From Psychrobacter proteolyticus (GTDB lineage Bacteria > Pseudomonadota > Gammaproteobacteria > Pseudomonadales > Moraxellaceae): a stretch of 64,000 nt of DNA. Shown one piece after another: positions 8,488-17,446 of this stretch; within the stretch, counting starts at the first letter, position 1; each line of letters starts with the position of its first letter. The DNA lies in assembly GCF_003350005.1 (NCBI RefSeq), contig NZ_QLKS01000001.1, positions 1 to 64,000 of the forward strand, read 5' to 3'. The position numbers were made by a program, and so were the translations under genes. The notes below the pieces were generated by a model that was not told the origin of the DNA, ran no database searches, and worked only from the letters and a program-made list of their open reading frames with translations.

Positions 8488-10290
8488 ATGCATATCTATA
8501 ACGCACCGCTGTCAGACATGCGTTTTTTATTGACAGATGTTTTTGATGCGCCATCATTTTGGCAGGCGAATGACAGCTTGAACCATATCGATATGGATAC
8601 GGTGGATATCGTTCTTGAATCTTTGTCCAAGTTCACCAAAAACGTATTACTGCCTTTGAACCGCAGCGGCGATGAAGAAGGGGTTGGTTTTTCGCATGAT
8701 GAAGAAGGCTATGGCGCGGTCAGTACGCCGACTGGGTTCAAACAGGCTTATGAGCAGTATAAAGAAGGCGGTTGGGTTGGTTTAGGGGCAACACCAGAGT
8801 ACGGTGGGCAGGGATTTCCTAAAATGGTATCTATGTTTCAAGAAGAGATGATGTTTAGTACCAATCAAGCATTTGCGCTTTACCCCAACCTTGCATTGGG
8901 TGCAGGCCTGTGCTTATTAAAGTCAGCTTCTGAGACACAAAAAGACATGTATCTGGAGAAAATATACGCTGGCGAATGGGCAGGCACGATGTGTTTGACA
9001 GAAGCACATGCAGGGACGGATTTAGGACTGATCAAAACCAAAGCGGTGCCTAATGAAGATGGCAGCTACAACATCACTGGCAGTAAGATTTTTGTGACAG
9101 GTGGTGACCATGATCTGACGGAAAATATTATCCATTTAGTATTGGCAAAAACACCCAACGCACCTGCAGGCTCGAAGGGGATTTCTTTATTTATTGTACC
9201 TAAGTATTTGATTAAAGAAGATAGTTATGGTGACCATCAAATTGGTACGCGAAATACCGCTTCGGTTGGTGCTGTTGAGCATAAAATGGGTGTCAAAGGT
9301 TCAGCAACCTGCGTGCTAAATTTTGATAAGGCCAAAGGTTGGATGGTTGGGGAGGAGTTTACAGGGCTTGCCTCTATGTTTTTGGTGATGAATTACGAGC
9401 GTTTGGCAATCGGTATGCAAGGCATCGCCGTCACTGAGCTGGCGTATCAAAACGCCGCCGCCTACGCCAACGATAGACTGCAATCCCGTAGCGACTCTGG
9501 GATAAAAAATCCTGATAAATCAGCAGATGCTTTAATTCATCACGCCGACATACGTCGCATGCTCCTTAATGCTAAATCTCATGCCGAAGTATCGCGCTGT
9601 TTTGCGATGTATGTTGCCAAACAATTGGACATTGCAAAATATAGTGATGACAAGCAATTGATCGCCACGGCCAATGCGCGTGTTGCCTTATTGACACCGA
9701 TTACCAAAGCCTTTTTGAGTGATAAAGGGTTTGAGGCAACGGTTGATTGCCAGCAAGTATTTGGTGGGCATGGTTATATCTGTGACGCGGGGATGGAGCA
9801 GATCGTACGCGATGCGCGTATTGCCCAAATATATGAAGGGGCAAACGGCATTCAGGGTTTAGATCTACTGGGGCGCAAAGTTGCCAAAGATAGCGGCGCA
9901 ATGCTTTTTGACTTTTTAACTGAAATACGCCGTTTTATTGCCAATATGCAAGCGGATCATGGCATCAAGCAAGCCACACTGAAAGCGGCTGATAACCTTG
10001 AGTGTTTGACTAAGATTTTACTAAATAATATGAGCGAGCGTAAAGACGATGTCAATGGTTGTGCGGTCAATTATTTACACGCCACTGGTTATCTGTGCTT
10101 TGCTTATATGTATGCCATGATGGTGGCGGCCAGTCAGCATAAAGAAGGTGTGTTTTATGCCAATAAGCTTAAATTGGCAGACTACTTTATCGATCATATA
10201 TTACCTAGGATGCAAATGCATATGGAGTTGGCTCAAGCAGGTAGCCAATCTATGATGGCTTTTGATTTAGCCTATTTCGAACCTGCGTGA
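8488..10290 (+). CDS. hcaD: Acyl-CoA dehydrogenase, large (FadE/DmdC-like), hydroxycinnamate side chain
   Basis: This is a 600-aa FAD enzyme with the long C-terminal extension typical of the AcdA/DmdC group. The flavin/substrate motif MCLTEAHAGTDLG lies at about 168-180, and the probable catalytic Glu450 is in ARIAQIYEGANGIQ. The C-terminal helical domain covers about 470-600. In Acinetobacter, HcaD oxidises saturated phenylpropanoyl-CoA to the cinnamoyl-CoA that the lyase can cleave, and its equivalent position here supports that role. It starts 33 bases after the TRAP gene with AAGGAAG before the ATG, so the two are probably co-transcribed. A general 3-methylmercaptopropionyl-type or fatty acyl substrate cannot be excluded. 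Confidence 0.8.
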   Translation: MHIYNAPLSDMRFLLTDVFDAPSFWQANDSLNHIDMDTVDIVLESLSKFTKNVLLPLNRSGDEEGVGFSHDEEGYGAVSTPTGFKQAYEQYKEGGWVGLGATPEYGGQGFPKMVSMFQEEMMFSTNQAFALYPNLALGAGLCLLKSASETQKDMYLEKIYAGEWAGTMCLTEAHAGTDLGLIKTKAVPNEDGSYNITGSKIFVTGGDHDLTENIIHLVLAKTPNAPAGSKGISLFIVPKYLIKEDSYGDHQIGTRNTASVGAVEHKMGVKGSATCVLNFDKAKGWMVGEEFTGLASMFLVMNYERLAIGMQGIAVTELAYQNAAAYANDRLQSRSDSGIKNPDKSADALIHHADIRRMLLNAKSHAEVSRCFAMYVAKQLDIAKYSDDKQLIATANARVALLTPITKAFLSDKGFEATVDCQQVFGGHGYICDAGMEQIVRDARIAQIYEGANGIQGLDLLGRKVAKDSGAMLFDFLTEIRRFIANMQADHGIKQATLKAADNLECLTKILLNNMSERKDDVNGCAVNYLHATGYLCFAYMYAMMVAASQHKEGVFYANKLKLADYFIDHILPRMQMHMELAQAGSQSMMAFDLAYFEPA

Positions 10291-10294
10291 CTCA

Positions 10295-10658
10295 ATGGCA
10301 GATATCAATCCGTTATCTATTCGCTTAATCCAGTCATCAGATAGTGATGAGTATCCGTTCACTGGTGAAGAGACTGCTATCTTTAAATCGGCAAGTCTGA
10401 ATGACTTAAATGACGCGTATGTCGCGCTTGAAAAGGCGCAGCAAGCGTAGAGTATGACCAATACTTACATCATGAGTCATATCATTGAGCAAGCCGTGCA
10501 GGTCCTTGTTCTATGCTGGAGTTGTGACCATTATTAGCCCTTTTAATTTTCCATTAGTGTTGGTTATGCGTTCGGTTGTCACGGCGTTGGCAAGTGGGAA
10601 TGCGGTATTGCTGAAGCCAGCACTACCACTTTTAAAGATCACCTACCAATCTCTATAA
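10295..10658 (+). pseudogene. Decayed benzaldehyde-type aldehyde dehydrogenase
   Basis: Two fragments remain. An ATG at 10295 opens a 51-residue reading frame (MADINPLSIRL...FTGEET), stopping at 10450, that looks like an N-terminus of an aromatic aldehyde dehydrogenase. In another frame, 10509-10658 encodes YAGVVTIISPFNFPL followed by MRSVV and GNAVLLKPA, the conserved nucleotide-binding segment of the same family. The interval between is too short and contains stops, and the catalytic half is missing. It starts 5 bases after the acyl-CoA dehydrogenase stop, so it was once the last gene of that operon, presumably a second aldehyde dehydrogenase made redundant by vdh. Confidence 0.8.
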
Positions 10659-10670
10659 CAAGCAAACACA

Positions 10671-10703
10671 AAAAAGCAGATATCATCGATATCTGCTTTT
10701 TTT
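10671..10703. terminator. Bidirectional terminator
   Basis: AAAAAGCAGATATC and its complement GATATCTGCTTTTT form a strong hairpin with T runs on both strands, between the convergent pseudogene/acyl-CoA dehydrogenase operon and the - strand oxidoreductase. Confidence 0.88.
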
Positions 10704-10742
10704 ATAACCCAAAGCTATTTTTCAAATCGCTACTTTCAGCAA

Positions 10743-11870
10743 TTAAGCTTGAGGCGTGATTAAGTATTTCTCACCAGTCGCTTGTTTACCGTAAGCCGCG
10801 ATTGACTGTAAATGTAATACTTCAGCCAATGTCACTTCATGCGTATAGCTGCTTGCAAACGTGGTGGTGATTTCTTCTGCTACACGTTGGCGCATTTTAA
10901 CGACGGTTTTGGTGCCCAATTTGCCTAGCGCATTGAACAGTAGGAAACCATTTACACCCCAAGAAAAACCAAAGTTACGGTTTAGGGTGATAGGGCCACG
11001 GTTTAGCGCGCCGTAGATGTAGGCTTGCTTGAATGTGTTAGAGCCATAGACGCTGTATTCTTCTACGTCACGAGTGATAGCTGCTTCCATACAGTTAAGA
11101 ATGTCACTGCTTAACTGACCGCCACCGATAGGGTCAAACGAAATCGTAGCGCCTGTTTCAGCAATCGCAGCGGTCAAATCAGCAAGGAATGTCTCACTGC
11201 TTGAGTTGACCACATATTTTGCACCCATATCGCGCAATAGCTTTTCTTGCGAGTCTTTACGTACGATATTCACTAAATCAACACCGTCTGCCATACAGAT
11301 ACGGTTTAGCATTTGACCCAAGCTAGATGCTGCTGCGGCATGTACGATAGCTTTGTGACCTTCAGCGCGCATGGTTTCGACCATGGCAAGAGCGGTAAGC
11401 GGGTTTACAAAAGAAGATGCGCCTTCTTTTGCTGTGGTGCCTTCTTTTAGCTCTAAGCAGCTTTGGACATTGACGCAATGATATTGACGATATGTACCGC
11501 CACCGATCACAGCAACAGTTTTACCCATTAATGCTTGTGCGGCTTCTGATGAGCCTGCTGCGATGACTGTACCCGCGCCTTCATTACCGACAGGCGTGTC
11601 TTTATTCACCCGCGTTTTCAGTGCTGGCATGAACTTAGCTGGCACGTCAGCGGTAATAACTGGGTTCTCATCTGTACCTGATTGCGCAGCAGTTGACATG
11701 TCAGCTGCGCTGAACATCACCCCAAAGTCAGATGGGTTTAATGGCATGGCTTCCATGCGAACAACAACTTCATCAGTACCTGGCTGCGGCATATCAATTT
11801 CTTGTAGAGCCAATGTCAGTTTGTTGTCTTCGCTGATGGTTGAGGTCAGTTGGATATTTTTGTCAGTCAT
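10743..11870 (-). CDS. Zinc-free MDR oxidoreductase (quinone/alkenal reductase-like)
   Basis: This 375-aa member of the medium-chain dehydrogenase/reductase superfamily has the GroES-like N-terminal domain (MPLNPSDFGVMFSA, NEGAGTVIAAGSS), then a Rossmann domain (AIVHAAAASSLGQMLNRICMADGV). Clear catalytic zinc ligands are not seen, as in quinone oxidoreductases and enoyl reductases. The start has AGGAG 7 bases upstream. A GST gene follows upstream on the same strand and a LysR regulator is divergent, so the set may respond to electrophiles. The substrate is unknown. Confidence 0.75.
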   Translation of the reverse strand: MTDKNIQLTSTISEDNKLTLALQEIDMPQPGTDEVVVRMEAMPLNPSDFGVMFSAADMSTAAQSGTDENPVITADVPAKFMPALKTRVNKDTPVGNEGAGTVIAAGSSEAAQALMGKTVAVIGGGTYRQYHCVNVQSCLELKEGTTAKEGASSFVNPLTALAMVETMRAEGHKAIVHAAAASSLGQMLNRICMADGVDLVNIVRKDSQEKLLRDMGAKYVVNSSSETFLADLTAAIAETGATISFDPIGGGQLSSDILNCMEAAITRDVEEYSVYGSNTFKQAYIYGALNRGPITLNRNFGFSWGVNGFLLFNALGKLGTKTVVKMRQRVAEEITTTFASSYTHEVTLAEVLHLQSIAAYGKQATGEKYLITPQA

Positions 11871-11997
11871 AAGGTTTGCTCCTGCAAATAGTTAGATTTT
11901 TTGGTCCATCCCTTTACGGTATTGGCCGTTCTTTAGGTTATTGAGATTGAGTAATTTTATTAATGTGGCTCATTTTTATTGCCCAAATTGCCACATG

Positions 11998-12675
11998 TTA
12001 TTTAGCGTTTGCGGCTTGGATTTGAGCTTTGATGTGTTGCATAAACTCAGGCATGTTTGCCAAACGATCTGCTTCTATTTGCTTGGCAATATCAGATTCA
12101 CTCATAGAGTCATTCCATTCTTTCATGCCAGGTATCTGTGCTAGGACATCCCATTCAAGCTGGCTAGACGCAAAGGTATTGACAATCAGATTGACGTAAT
12201 GCACATAGATGTCGGCCATGGTGAACTGCTCACCTGCAATCCAAGGCGAAAATTTGCACAAGCTATTCAATGCCCCAACGCCACGCTCTAACACTTGGCG
12301 CACTTCAGCTTTGAGCGCATTAGGAACGGTCGCACCTGAGAAAACATAGGGAATCAGACGGCGGCTTGGTAACTCAAAATACAGCTCAGCTATTTTCATG
12401 ATTTGGCGTACGATAGCGCGCTCGCCAGCATCAGCAGGATATAGCGACGTATCAGTGTAAGTCTCTTCGATAAAGTCACAAATGACACTCGACTCTGAAA
12501 TATTAAGTCCGTCATCGTTAGTGATGGCAGGCACCTTACCCACTGGACTGACAGTGAGCAATTCTTCGCTACCAGCAAAGACAAGATTTTCTTGGAATGG
12601 GATATTTTTGTGTAAAAGAGCGTGTTTTACGATGTTGTAATAGTTGCTTGCAGCAAAGCCGTGCAAAGTAATCAT
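11998..12675 (-). CDS. Glutathione S-transferase family protein
   Basis: This 225-aa protein has a thioredoxin-like N-terminal half (ITLHGFAASNYYNIVKHALL, SPVGKVPAI with the cis-proline, and ISESSVICDFIEETY that binds the gamma-glutamyl part). An all-helical C-terminal half (PWIAGEQFTMADIYVHY) contains the N-capping box/Asp motif. It probably conjugates or reduces electrophiles in the cytosol. It lies 127 bases upstream of the MDR oxidoreductase on the same strand and divergent from a LysR gene with a dyad between them, so LysR control is likely. Confidence 0.85.
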   Translation of the reverse strand: MITLHGFAASNYYNIVKHALLHKNIPFQENLVFAGSEELLTVSPVGKVPAITNDDGLNISESSVICDFIEETYTDTSLYPADAGERAIVRQIMKIAELYFELPSRRLIPYVFSGATVPNALKAEVRQVLERGVGALNSLCKFSPWIAGEQFTMADIYVHYVNLIVNTFASSQLEWDVLAQIPGMKEWNDSMSESDIAKQIEADRLANMPEFMQHIKAQIQAANAK

Positions 12676-12816
12676 AAGTCATTCTTCCATTGTTGACGTA
12701 AAAGTTATTTTTAATCGTGTTTTCATTGCAACGCCTAAGTTAAACACATTATTACTGGTTTTAACGTGGTTATATATAAGGTAAAACGTCAATCACTATT
12801 GCTATTAAGACAATAA

Positions 12817-12834
12817 TAAGGTGAAAATACCTTA
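12817..12834. promoter_or_regulatory. LysR-type dyad TAAGGT-N6-ACCTTA
   Basis: A perfect 6-bp inverted repeat spaced by 6 bases lies 42 bases before the LysR start, in the divergent GST/LysR intergenic region. It is a plausible autoregulatory site. Confidence 0.45.
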
Positions 12835-12875
12835 GCTATCATACTGCTTATATATTTACTTTATGGAGAAATTGA

Positions 12876-13781
12876 TTGGACCAGCTACGCGCAATACGAT
12901 ATTTCAGTAAAGTTGTAGAGACAGGCAGCTTTACCAAAGCGGCAAAGGCGTTCGATGTACCGCCATCCTCATTGTCGAGACGAGTGTCTGACTTAGAGAA
13001 GAGCTTGGGTGCGACACTGTTACAGCGGTCAACCCGTATCGTTAAATTGACGGAAGTAGGGCGTGTTTACTACAACGATGTACAGCAGATATTGAATCAA
13101 CTCGAGCAAAGCAAAGAAACGGTTCGCAGTTATCAAACAACACCAATGGGACGCCTACGTATCAGCTCGATGGTGGGATTCGGTGAAAGAATATTGCTCC
13201 CTTTACTAGATGAGTTTAGCGCGTTATATCCCCAAATTGTGTTGGATGTCAGTTTAAGTGATGAGTTATCTGCACTTGGCCGTGATGATGTCGATATTGC
13301 GATTCGTGGTGGCTACGCGCCAAACGAGCGGGTGCTGGCGATAAGACTCATGGATAACGAATTTATTCCCGTTGCATCCCCTAGTTATTTGGAGAAATAC
13401 GGTATCCCTGAGCATGTCATGGAGTTAAAGGAGCATAGAGGCCTTTATTTTAAAGCGCCAAATGGGCCAACACCTTGGCTATGTTATGTGGATGAGCAAT
13501 GGCATGATGTCTCAGGACCAGCAGTGGCAATTTCAAACAATGGACCATGGCTAGCAAAAAAGGCTTGTGATGGCGAAGGTATCTTAATGTCAACCCGATG
13601 GGCGTTGGCATCCTACCTTGAGTCGGGCGCGTTGCAAGAGCTTACCTTTGAGCATGAGTTGGCCGTCACTCAGCATTCAGATATGGCGATTTATTTGCTG
13701 TATCAAAAACAGCGCTATTTAGTGCCAAAAGTAAAGGCGGCGGTGGATTTTTTGGTGGAGAAAATAAAAGAAAAGAAGTGA
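12876..13781 (+). CDS. LysR-family transcriptional regulator
   Basis: This 301-aa regulator has an N-terminal winged helix (MDQLRAIRYFSKVVETGSFTKAAKAFDVPPSSLSRRV and on), then a type-2 periplasmic-binding-like effector domain (about 90-300). It starts with TTG; GGAG stands 8 bases upstream and no closer ATG exists. The CrgA/DhcR-like pattern (DELSALGRDDVDIAIRGGYAPNERVLA) is typical of regulators of neighbouring detoxification enzymes. Being divergent from the GST and MDR oxidoreductase, it probably controls them. The effector is unknown. Confidence 0.85.
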   Translation: MDQLRAIRYFSKVVETGSFTKAAKAFDVPPSSLSRRVSDLEKSLGATLLQRSTRIVKLTEVGRVYYNDVQQILNQLEQSKETVRSYQTTPMGRLRISSMVGFGERILLPLLDEFSALYPQIVLDVSLSDELSALGRDDVDIAIRGGYAPNERVLAIRLMDNEFIPVASPSYLEKYGIPEHVMELKEHRGLYFKAPNGPTPWLCYVDEQWHDVSGPAVAISNNGPWLAKKACDGEGILMSTRWALASYLESGALQELTFEHELAVTQHSDMAIYLLYQKQRYLVPKVKAAVDFLVEKIKEKK

Positions 13782-14007
13782 GTGAAATAGCCTAAGAAAA
13801 ATTTTTATAGTCAATTCATGCGCACTTAGATATTCTACGGGTTTAATCAATGCAGGCGAGTATGAAGAAAGTTTGTTGCCTAAATGAGATGGTGATAGTC
13901 TGGAAACACTTAGCAGATATTGCCTTGGTCCAATGAACGACGATGCAATGTAAGCTGCGTGTCATATTAACACTAAAACTTTAGGCTACTTTTAATAAGG
14001 AGTGCAT

Positions 14008-14475
14008 ATGTCAGAGTATTTTGCCAAAATCAACTGGGTGAGAGATAGCCAAGAAAGCTATATTGACAACCAATATAGCCGAGGGCACGAATGGATATTT
14101 GATGGTGGTGTCGTCGTGCAAGCCTCATCTTCTCCTCACATAGTGCCTTTACCGTATTCTGTTGAGGCAAATGTCGATCCTGAAGAAGCTTTTGTTGCCT
14201 CTCTTTCAAGCTGTCATATGCTCTTCTTTTTATCTATTGCCGCAAAAAGAAAATATGTGGTTGATTCATATATAGACAATGCGGTTGGCACGATGGAAAA
14301 GGACAGCGACGGTAAAGTCTCAATGACAAAGGTAATCCTAAAGCCGAAGGTTACATTCTCAGGTGATAAGCAGCCGACCATGGAACAACTTGAAAAAATG
14401 CATCATCAATCGCATGAGCAATGCTTTATCGCGAACTCGGTGAAAACTGAGGTGGTTACGGAAATCGTAGCTTAA
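14008..14475 (+). CDS. OsmC-family peroxiredoxin-like protein
   Basis: This 155-aa OsmC/Ohr-fold protein reduces organic hydroperoxides in characterised relatives. Two conserved cysteines are visible, in VASLSSCHMLFFLSIAA and HEQCFIANSV. The start at 14008 (MSEYFAKINW) is chosen because AAGGAG lies 5 bases before it; the upstream GTG at 14002 overlaps that site. The gene stands alone between LysR and a foreign-looking gene. The preceding 226 bases show no convincing ORF. Confidence 0.85.
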   Translation: MSEYFAKINWVRDSQESYIDNQYSRGHEWIFDGGVVVQASSSPHIVPLPYSVEANVDPEEAFVASLSSCHMLFFLSIAAKRKYVVDSYIDNAVGTMEKDSDGKVSMTKVILKPKVTFSGDKQPTMEQLEKMHHQSHEQCFIANSVKTEVVTEIVA

Positions 14476-14739
14476 GCGCTTTTAAACAAGGACAAAAAAT
14501 AGTTGGTTTTGCTCCTTGGTCGTTAATTTGAATTAACTGTTCTTAGCTTCTTAATGAGGCGTTTAGGCTGTAAAATTACTTTTTTTAAGAAGAATAGTAT
14601 CTATTATGGGTTTTAAATTTATTATCCAACGCATTTAAAAATGCTTAGAATTAATTATAGGAACTCAGTTTTTTAATTGAATTTGGCTGTTGGAGTTATT
14701 CTACAGCTTCGTTAGCAATAAGGAGGATTTTGAAAACTC

Positions 14740-16065
14740 ATGGCAGACCATAAACTTGTATTAGGGAAAGAGTTAATTGAGGGGATTGTGCATTTAGGTC
14801 GTGTCCTTGGCTATCATGTTGAGGAAGAGTTTCCTGTAGATGAAGCAATATATGGTGAATCTCCAGCGGTGGACGTTGCGTGGTTTTCCAAAAAGGGCAA
14901 TCGATTTCCTTTATTTATTTTTGAAGTTGAAAGTAAAGCTACTAACGGAATGACAAATAACCCATTAAAAGTATATGCACAAGAAAATAGAGCATTTGAA
15001 AAACCTCTTTTTTTCTTTCATATTATAGCTCAAGGTGGTGTGCATTCAAGTCGACCAAGGAACTTAGAAGCCCAATACGGGAAAAATAATTACCGTATAT
15101 ATTTGGTCGGCAGTGATAGCGCTAATGATCTAATTAAAGATGTTCTTAATCAGCATTCAAGAGTTAAAAACGATGTTGATTATTTATCTCTACATCAATT
15201 GCTTTCATCAAAACTTTGGTCCAATAAAGTAACCTACTCAGAATTGCTAATGCACTCAGTAGGGCTTGGATTATCGAAAGAGAAAGTTATTTCCTCATAT
15301 ATACGAATGAGTAGAACTGATTCAGATTTGTTTCCCGATTTTATTCAATTGATAACGGATGACTCTAAACATGAATTTTCGAATACCATTTTAGATTCAT
15401 ACCTTGGCAGTCAATGGCATGTTCCTATACTTTGCTCGATGCTTTGTGGGGTGAGTAAAGATAATGACAAATCAGACTATTGGTCATCAATGCTAGTTAA
15501 GTGGCAGCGTAATAATGCTTATATGCCAATGATTACACCGTCATTTGGATTGTCTAGAGATTACGATGAATTCATACTTGGCTGTGCCCCTCAGTTAATC
15601 TGTTTGTGTGTTGTTTTATCTTCTAACAAAGGAGAGTTCCAATCTGATTTAATAGAAGCGCTTGACAAAAGCTTAGATAAAGTTGGCATTTGTTGGGCTG
15701 GTTTAAATACAGCAATTTATTTACTTCATATTAGTGCTGCCTTGGAACTTTCAAATTCGTATAAAAAAGCTAAGTTTTACTTAGAAGAATTTAAAGACAT
15801 ATCTGAAACCAATATATACCAACCTCCCTCTGTTGTTTCTGTTATGGAAGGTGAGTTTGATGACTACTTTAACCATGGAAATGGCTTAGCCATTCCTTCA
15901 ATGGAAAGTTTTCATATATCATGTGTAAAACAGTATCAAAATAATTGCTGTGATTTGGAGTCTTTAGTGTTAAAAGCACTGGATGATGATTCATATATCT
16001 ACGAATGGTCAAATGATTTACTTGGTTCACTTTGGACAAAAATTGCTAAAAAGGTACTAAAATAG
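14740..16065 (+). CDS. Uncharacterised protein with PD-(D/E)XK nuclease-like N-terminus
   Basis: I do not recognise a named family. The 441-aa protein has in its first 70 residues Asp45 (AVDVAWFSKKGNR), then PLFIFEVESK with Glu64-Ser-Lys66. This is the spacing and hydrophobic-strand context of the restriction-endonuclease-like D...EXK active site. The rest (about 130-441) is mostly helical, without membrane segments, and may be a substrate- or partner-binding domain. An AGGAGG lies upstream of the ATG. The gene is visibly more AT-rich than its neighbours (many AAT, TTA, ATA and AAA codons), stands alone and is flanked by non-coding DNA, all suggesting acquisition. It could be a solitary defence nuclease or a remnant of a larger system. 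Confidence 0.55.
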   Translation: MADHKLVLGKELIEGIVHLGRVLGYHVEEEFPVDEAIYGESPAVDVAWFSKKGNRFPLFIFEVESKATNGMTNNPLKVYAQENRAFEKPLFFFHIIAQGGVHSSRPRNLEAQYGKNNYRIYLVGSDSANDLIKDVLNQHSRVKNDVDYLSLHQLLSSKLWSNKVTYSELLMHSVGLGLSKEKVISSYIRMSRTDSDLFPDFIQLITDDSKHEFSNTILDSYLGSQWHVPILCSMLCGVSKDNDKSDYWSSMLVKWQRNNAYMPMITPSFGLSRDYDEFILGCAPQLICLCVVLSSNKGEFQSDLIEALDKSLDKVGICWAGLNTAIYLLHISAALELSNSYKKAKFYLEEFKDISETNIYQPPSVVSVMEGEFDDYFNHGNGLAIPSMESFHISCVKQYQNNCCDLESLVLKALDDDSYIYEWSNDLLGSLWTKIAKKVLK

Positions 16066-16193
16066 TGGGTTAGGTTTCGCTGAGCTACACATTTTAAATG
16101 CTTTCAGGCTGAAAAGTACTCGCTAACGGCTCTATTTTTATAACGGCAAGGCTAAATGGGCGCTAACCAATTGAGCCAATATTTCCTATACAG

Positions 16194-17288
16194 TTACTCT
16201 ATCGGAGAAGGCTTACCATGTGGGCTTGAGCGCAGGTACTGTTTGGGCGCTTTGACGGTTGCGCCAAGCTCGGCCGCCGCATGCCAAGGCCAGTGCGGGT
16301 CATACAGGATGCCGCGTGCTAAGGCAACCGCATCCGCTTGCTGCTTGGTGATGATGCTTTGCGCTTGCTCGGCTTCGGTTATTAAGCCTACTGCGATTAC
16401 TGGTATATCTACGGCTTCTTTTATGGCGGTTGCAAAAGGCACTTGGAAGTTCGCTTCCACAGGAATCTGCTGTTCTGGACTAAGTCCTGCGGTGCTCACA
16501 TGGATATAATCACAGCCTAACGCCGCTAATGCTTTAGCCAGTTCGATCGTTTGTGTGAGATCCCAGCCGCCCTCAACCCAATCGGTTGCAGACACCCGAA
16601 CGCCCACTGGTTTATTGCTTGGAAATTCGGCCCGAACCGCTGTAAATACGTCAAGTAACAAGCGCATTCTGTTCTCAAGGTTGCCACCGTATTGATCATC
16701 ACGTTTGTTAGAAAGTGGCGATAAAAACTGATGTAATAGATAACCGTGCGCCCCATGAAGTTCAATTAAGTCGAGGCCTAGCGCATCTGCGCGTTTTGCC
16801 GCATGGACAAAATCGCTTATTAGCGCATCAATGTCATTTTTATCCATTGCTGTGGGTACAGTAGAATTTTCGTCATACGCCAGCGCCGACGGTGCCACCG
16901 TTTGCCAGCCATTTAACTGATCAGGGGCAATCGAACCGCCGCCGTCCCATGGTTTTTTGGTTGACGCTTTACGCCCAGCATGGGCCAGCTGGACGCCTAT
17001 CGGCATAGGGCTATACTGTCTGATTGCTGTTAGCGTTTTATCCAGTGCCGTTTGTGTCCTGTCATCCCATAATCCTAAATCAGCATAGCTGATACGTCCT
17101 TGTGGATTGACCGCAGTTGCTTCTAAAATAAGTAATCCTGCACCGCTCAAACTCATTTGGCCTAAATGGATCGTATGCCAATCACTCGCCGCGCCATCGT
17201 TGGCAGAGTATTGGCACATGGGTGCGATGATAATACGGTTATCTAGTGTTAGTTGCCCAAGTTTCAAAGGCGAAAAAAGTTGGCTCAT
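16194..17288 (-). CDS. NADH:flavin oxidoreductase, old yellow enzyme (YqjM/XenA class)
   Basis: This 364-aa FMN-binding TIM barrel reduces activated C=C bonds, quinones or nitro compounds. Family residues seen are Cys25 in IIIAPMCQYS, QLAHAGRKAS, the FMN/substrate pair in LIELHGAHGYLLHQFLSPLSNKR, and ARGILYDPHWPWHAA at the C-terminus. Cys25 with Trp/Tyr contacts is typical of the thermophilic-like class that includes YqjM and XenA. It lies downstream of the IclR gene on the same strand but is separated by about 160 bases. Its link to the beta-oxidation cluster (for example as a double-bond reductase) is only positional. Confidence 0.88.
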   Translation of the reverse strand: MSQLFSPLKLGQLTLDNRIIIAPMCQYSANDGAASDWHTIHLGQMSLSGAGLLILEATAVNPQGRISYADLGLWDDRTQTALDKTLTAIRQYSPMPIGVQLAHAGRKASTKKPWDGGGSIAPDQLNGWQTVAPSALAYDENSTVPTAMDKNDIDALISDFVHAAKRADALGLDLIELHGAHGYLLHQFLSPLSNKRDDQYGGNLENRMRLLLDVFTAVRAEFPSNKPVGVRVSATDWVEGGWDLTQTIELAKALAALGCDYIHVSTAGLSPEQQIPVEANFQVPFATAIKEAVDIPVIAVGLITEAEQAQSIITKQQADAVALARGILYDPHWPWHAAAELGATVKAPKQYLRSSPHGKPSPIE

Positions 17289-17446
17289 GGTAAATCCTTA
17301 AAAACGTGCCTAAAAGCACGTAAAATAAAAAGACACGTAACATAAAATGCAAAAGCGATATCAATGACTTATATGGCTTATATGATTACTGCTTGAATAG
17401 TTGGTGGAGATGAATCGTTATTTTTATAGGGTACATTCAAGTGATG

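Noticed and set aside
10267..10461. 64-aa - strand frame at the end of the acyl-CoA dehydrogenase
   Set aside because: The + strand of the same stretch encodes recognisable aldehyde dehydrogenase remains; the antisense frame does not.
13782..14007. Possible small gene or decayed gene between LysR and OsmC
   Set aside because: Short frames exist (for example a 28-residue one from about 13849), but no ribosome site or family pattern supports them.
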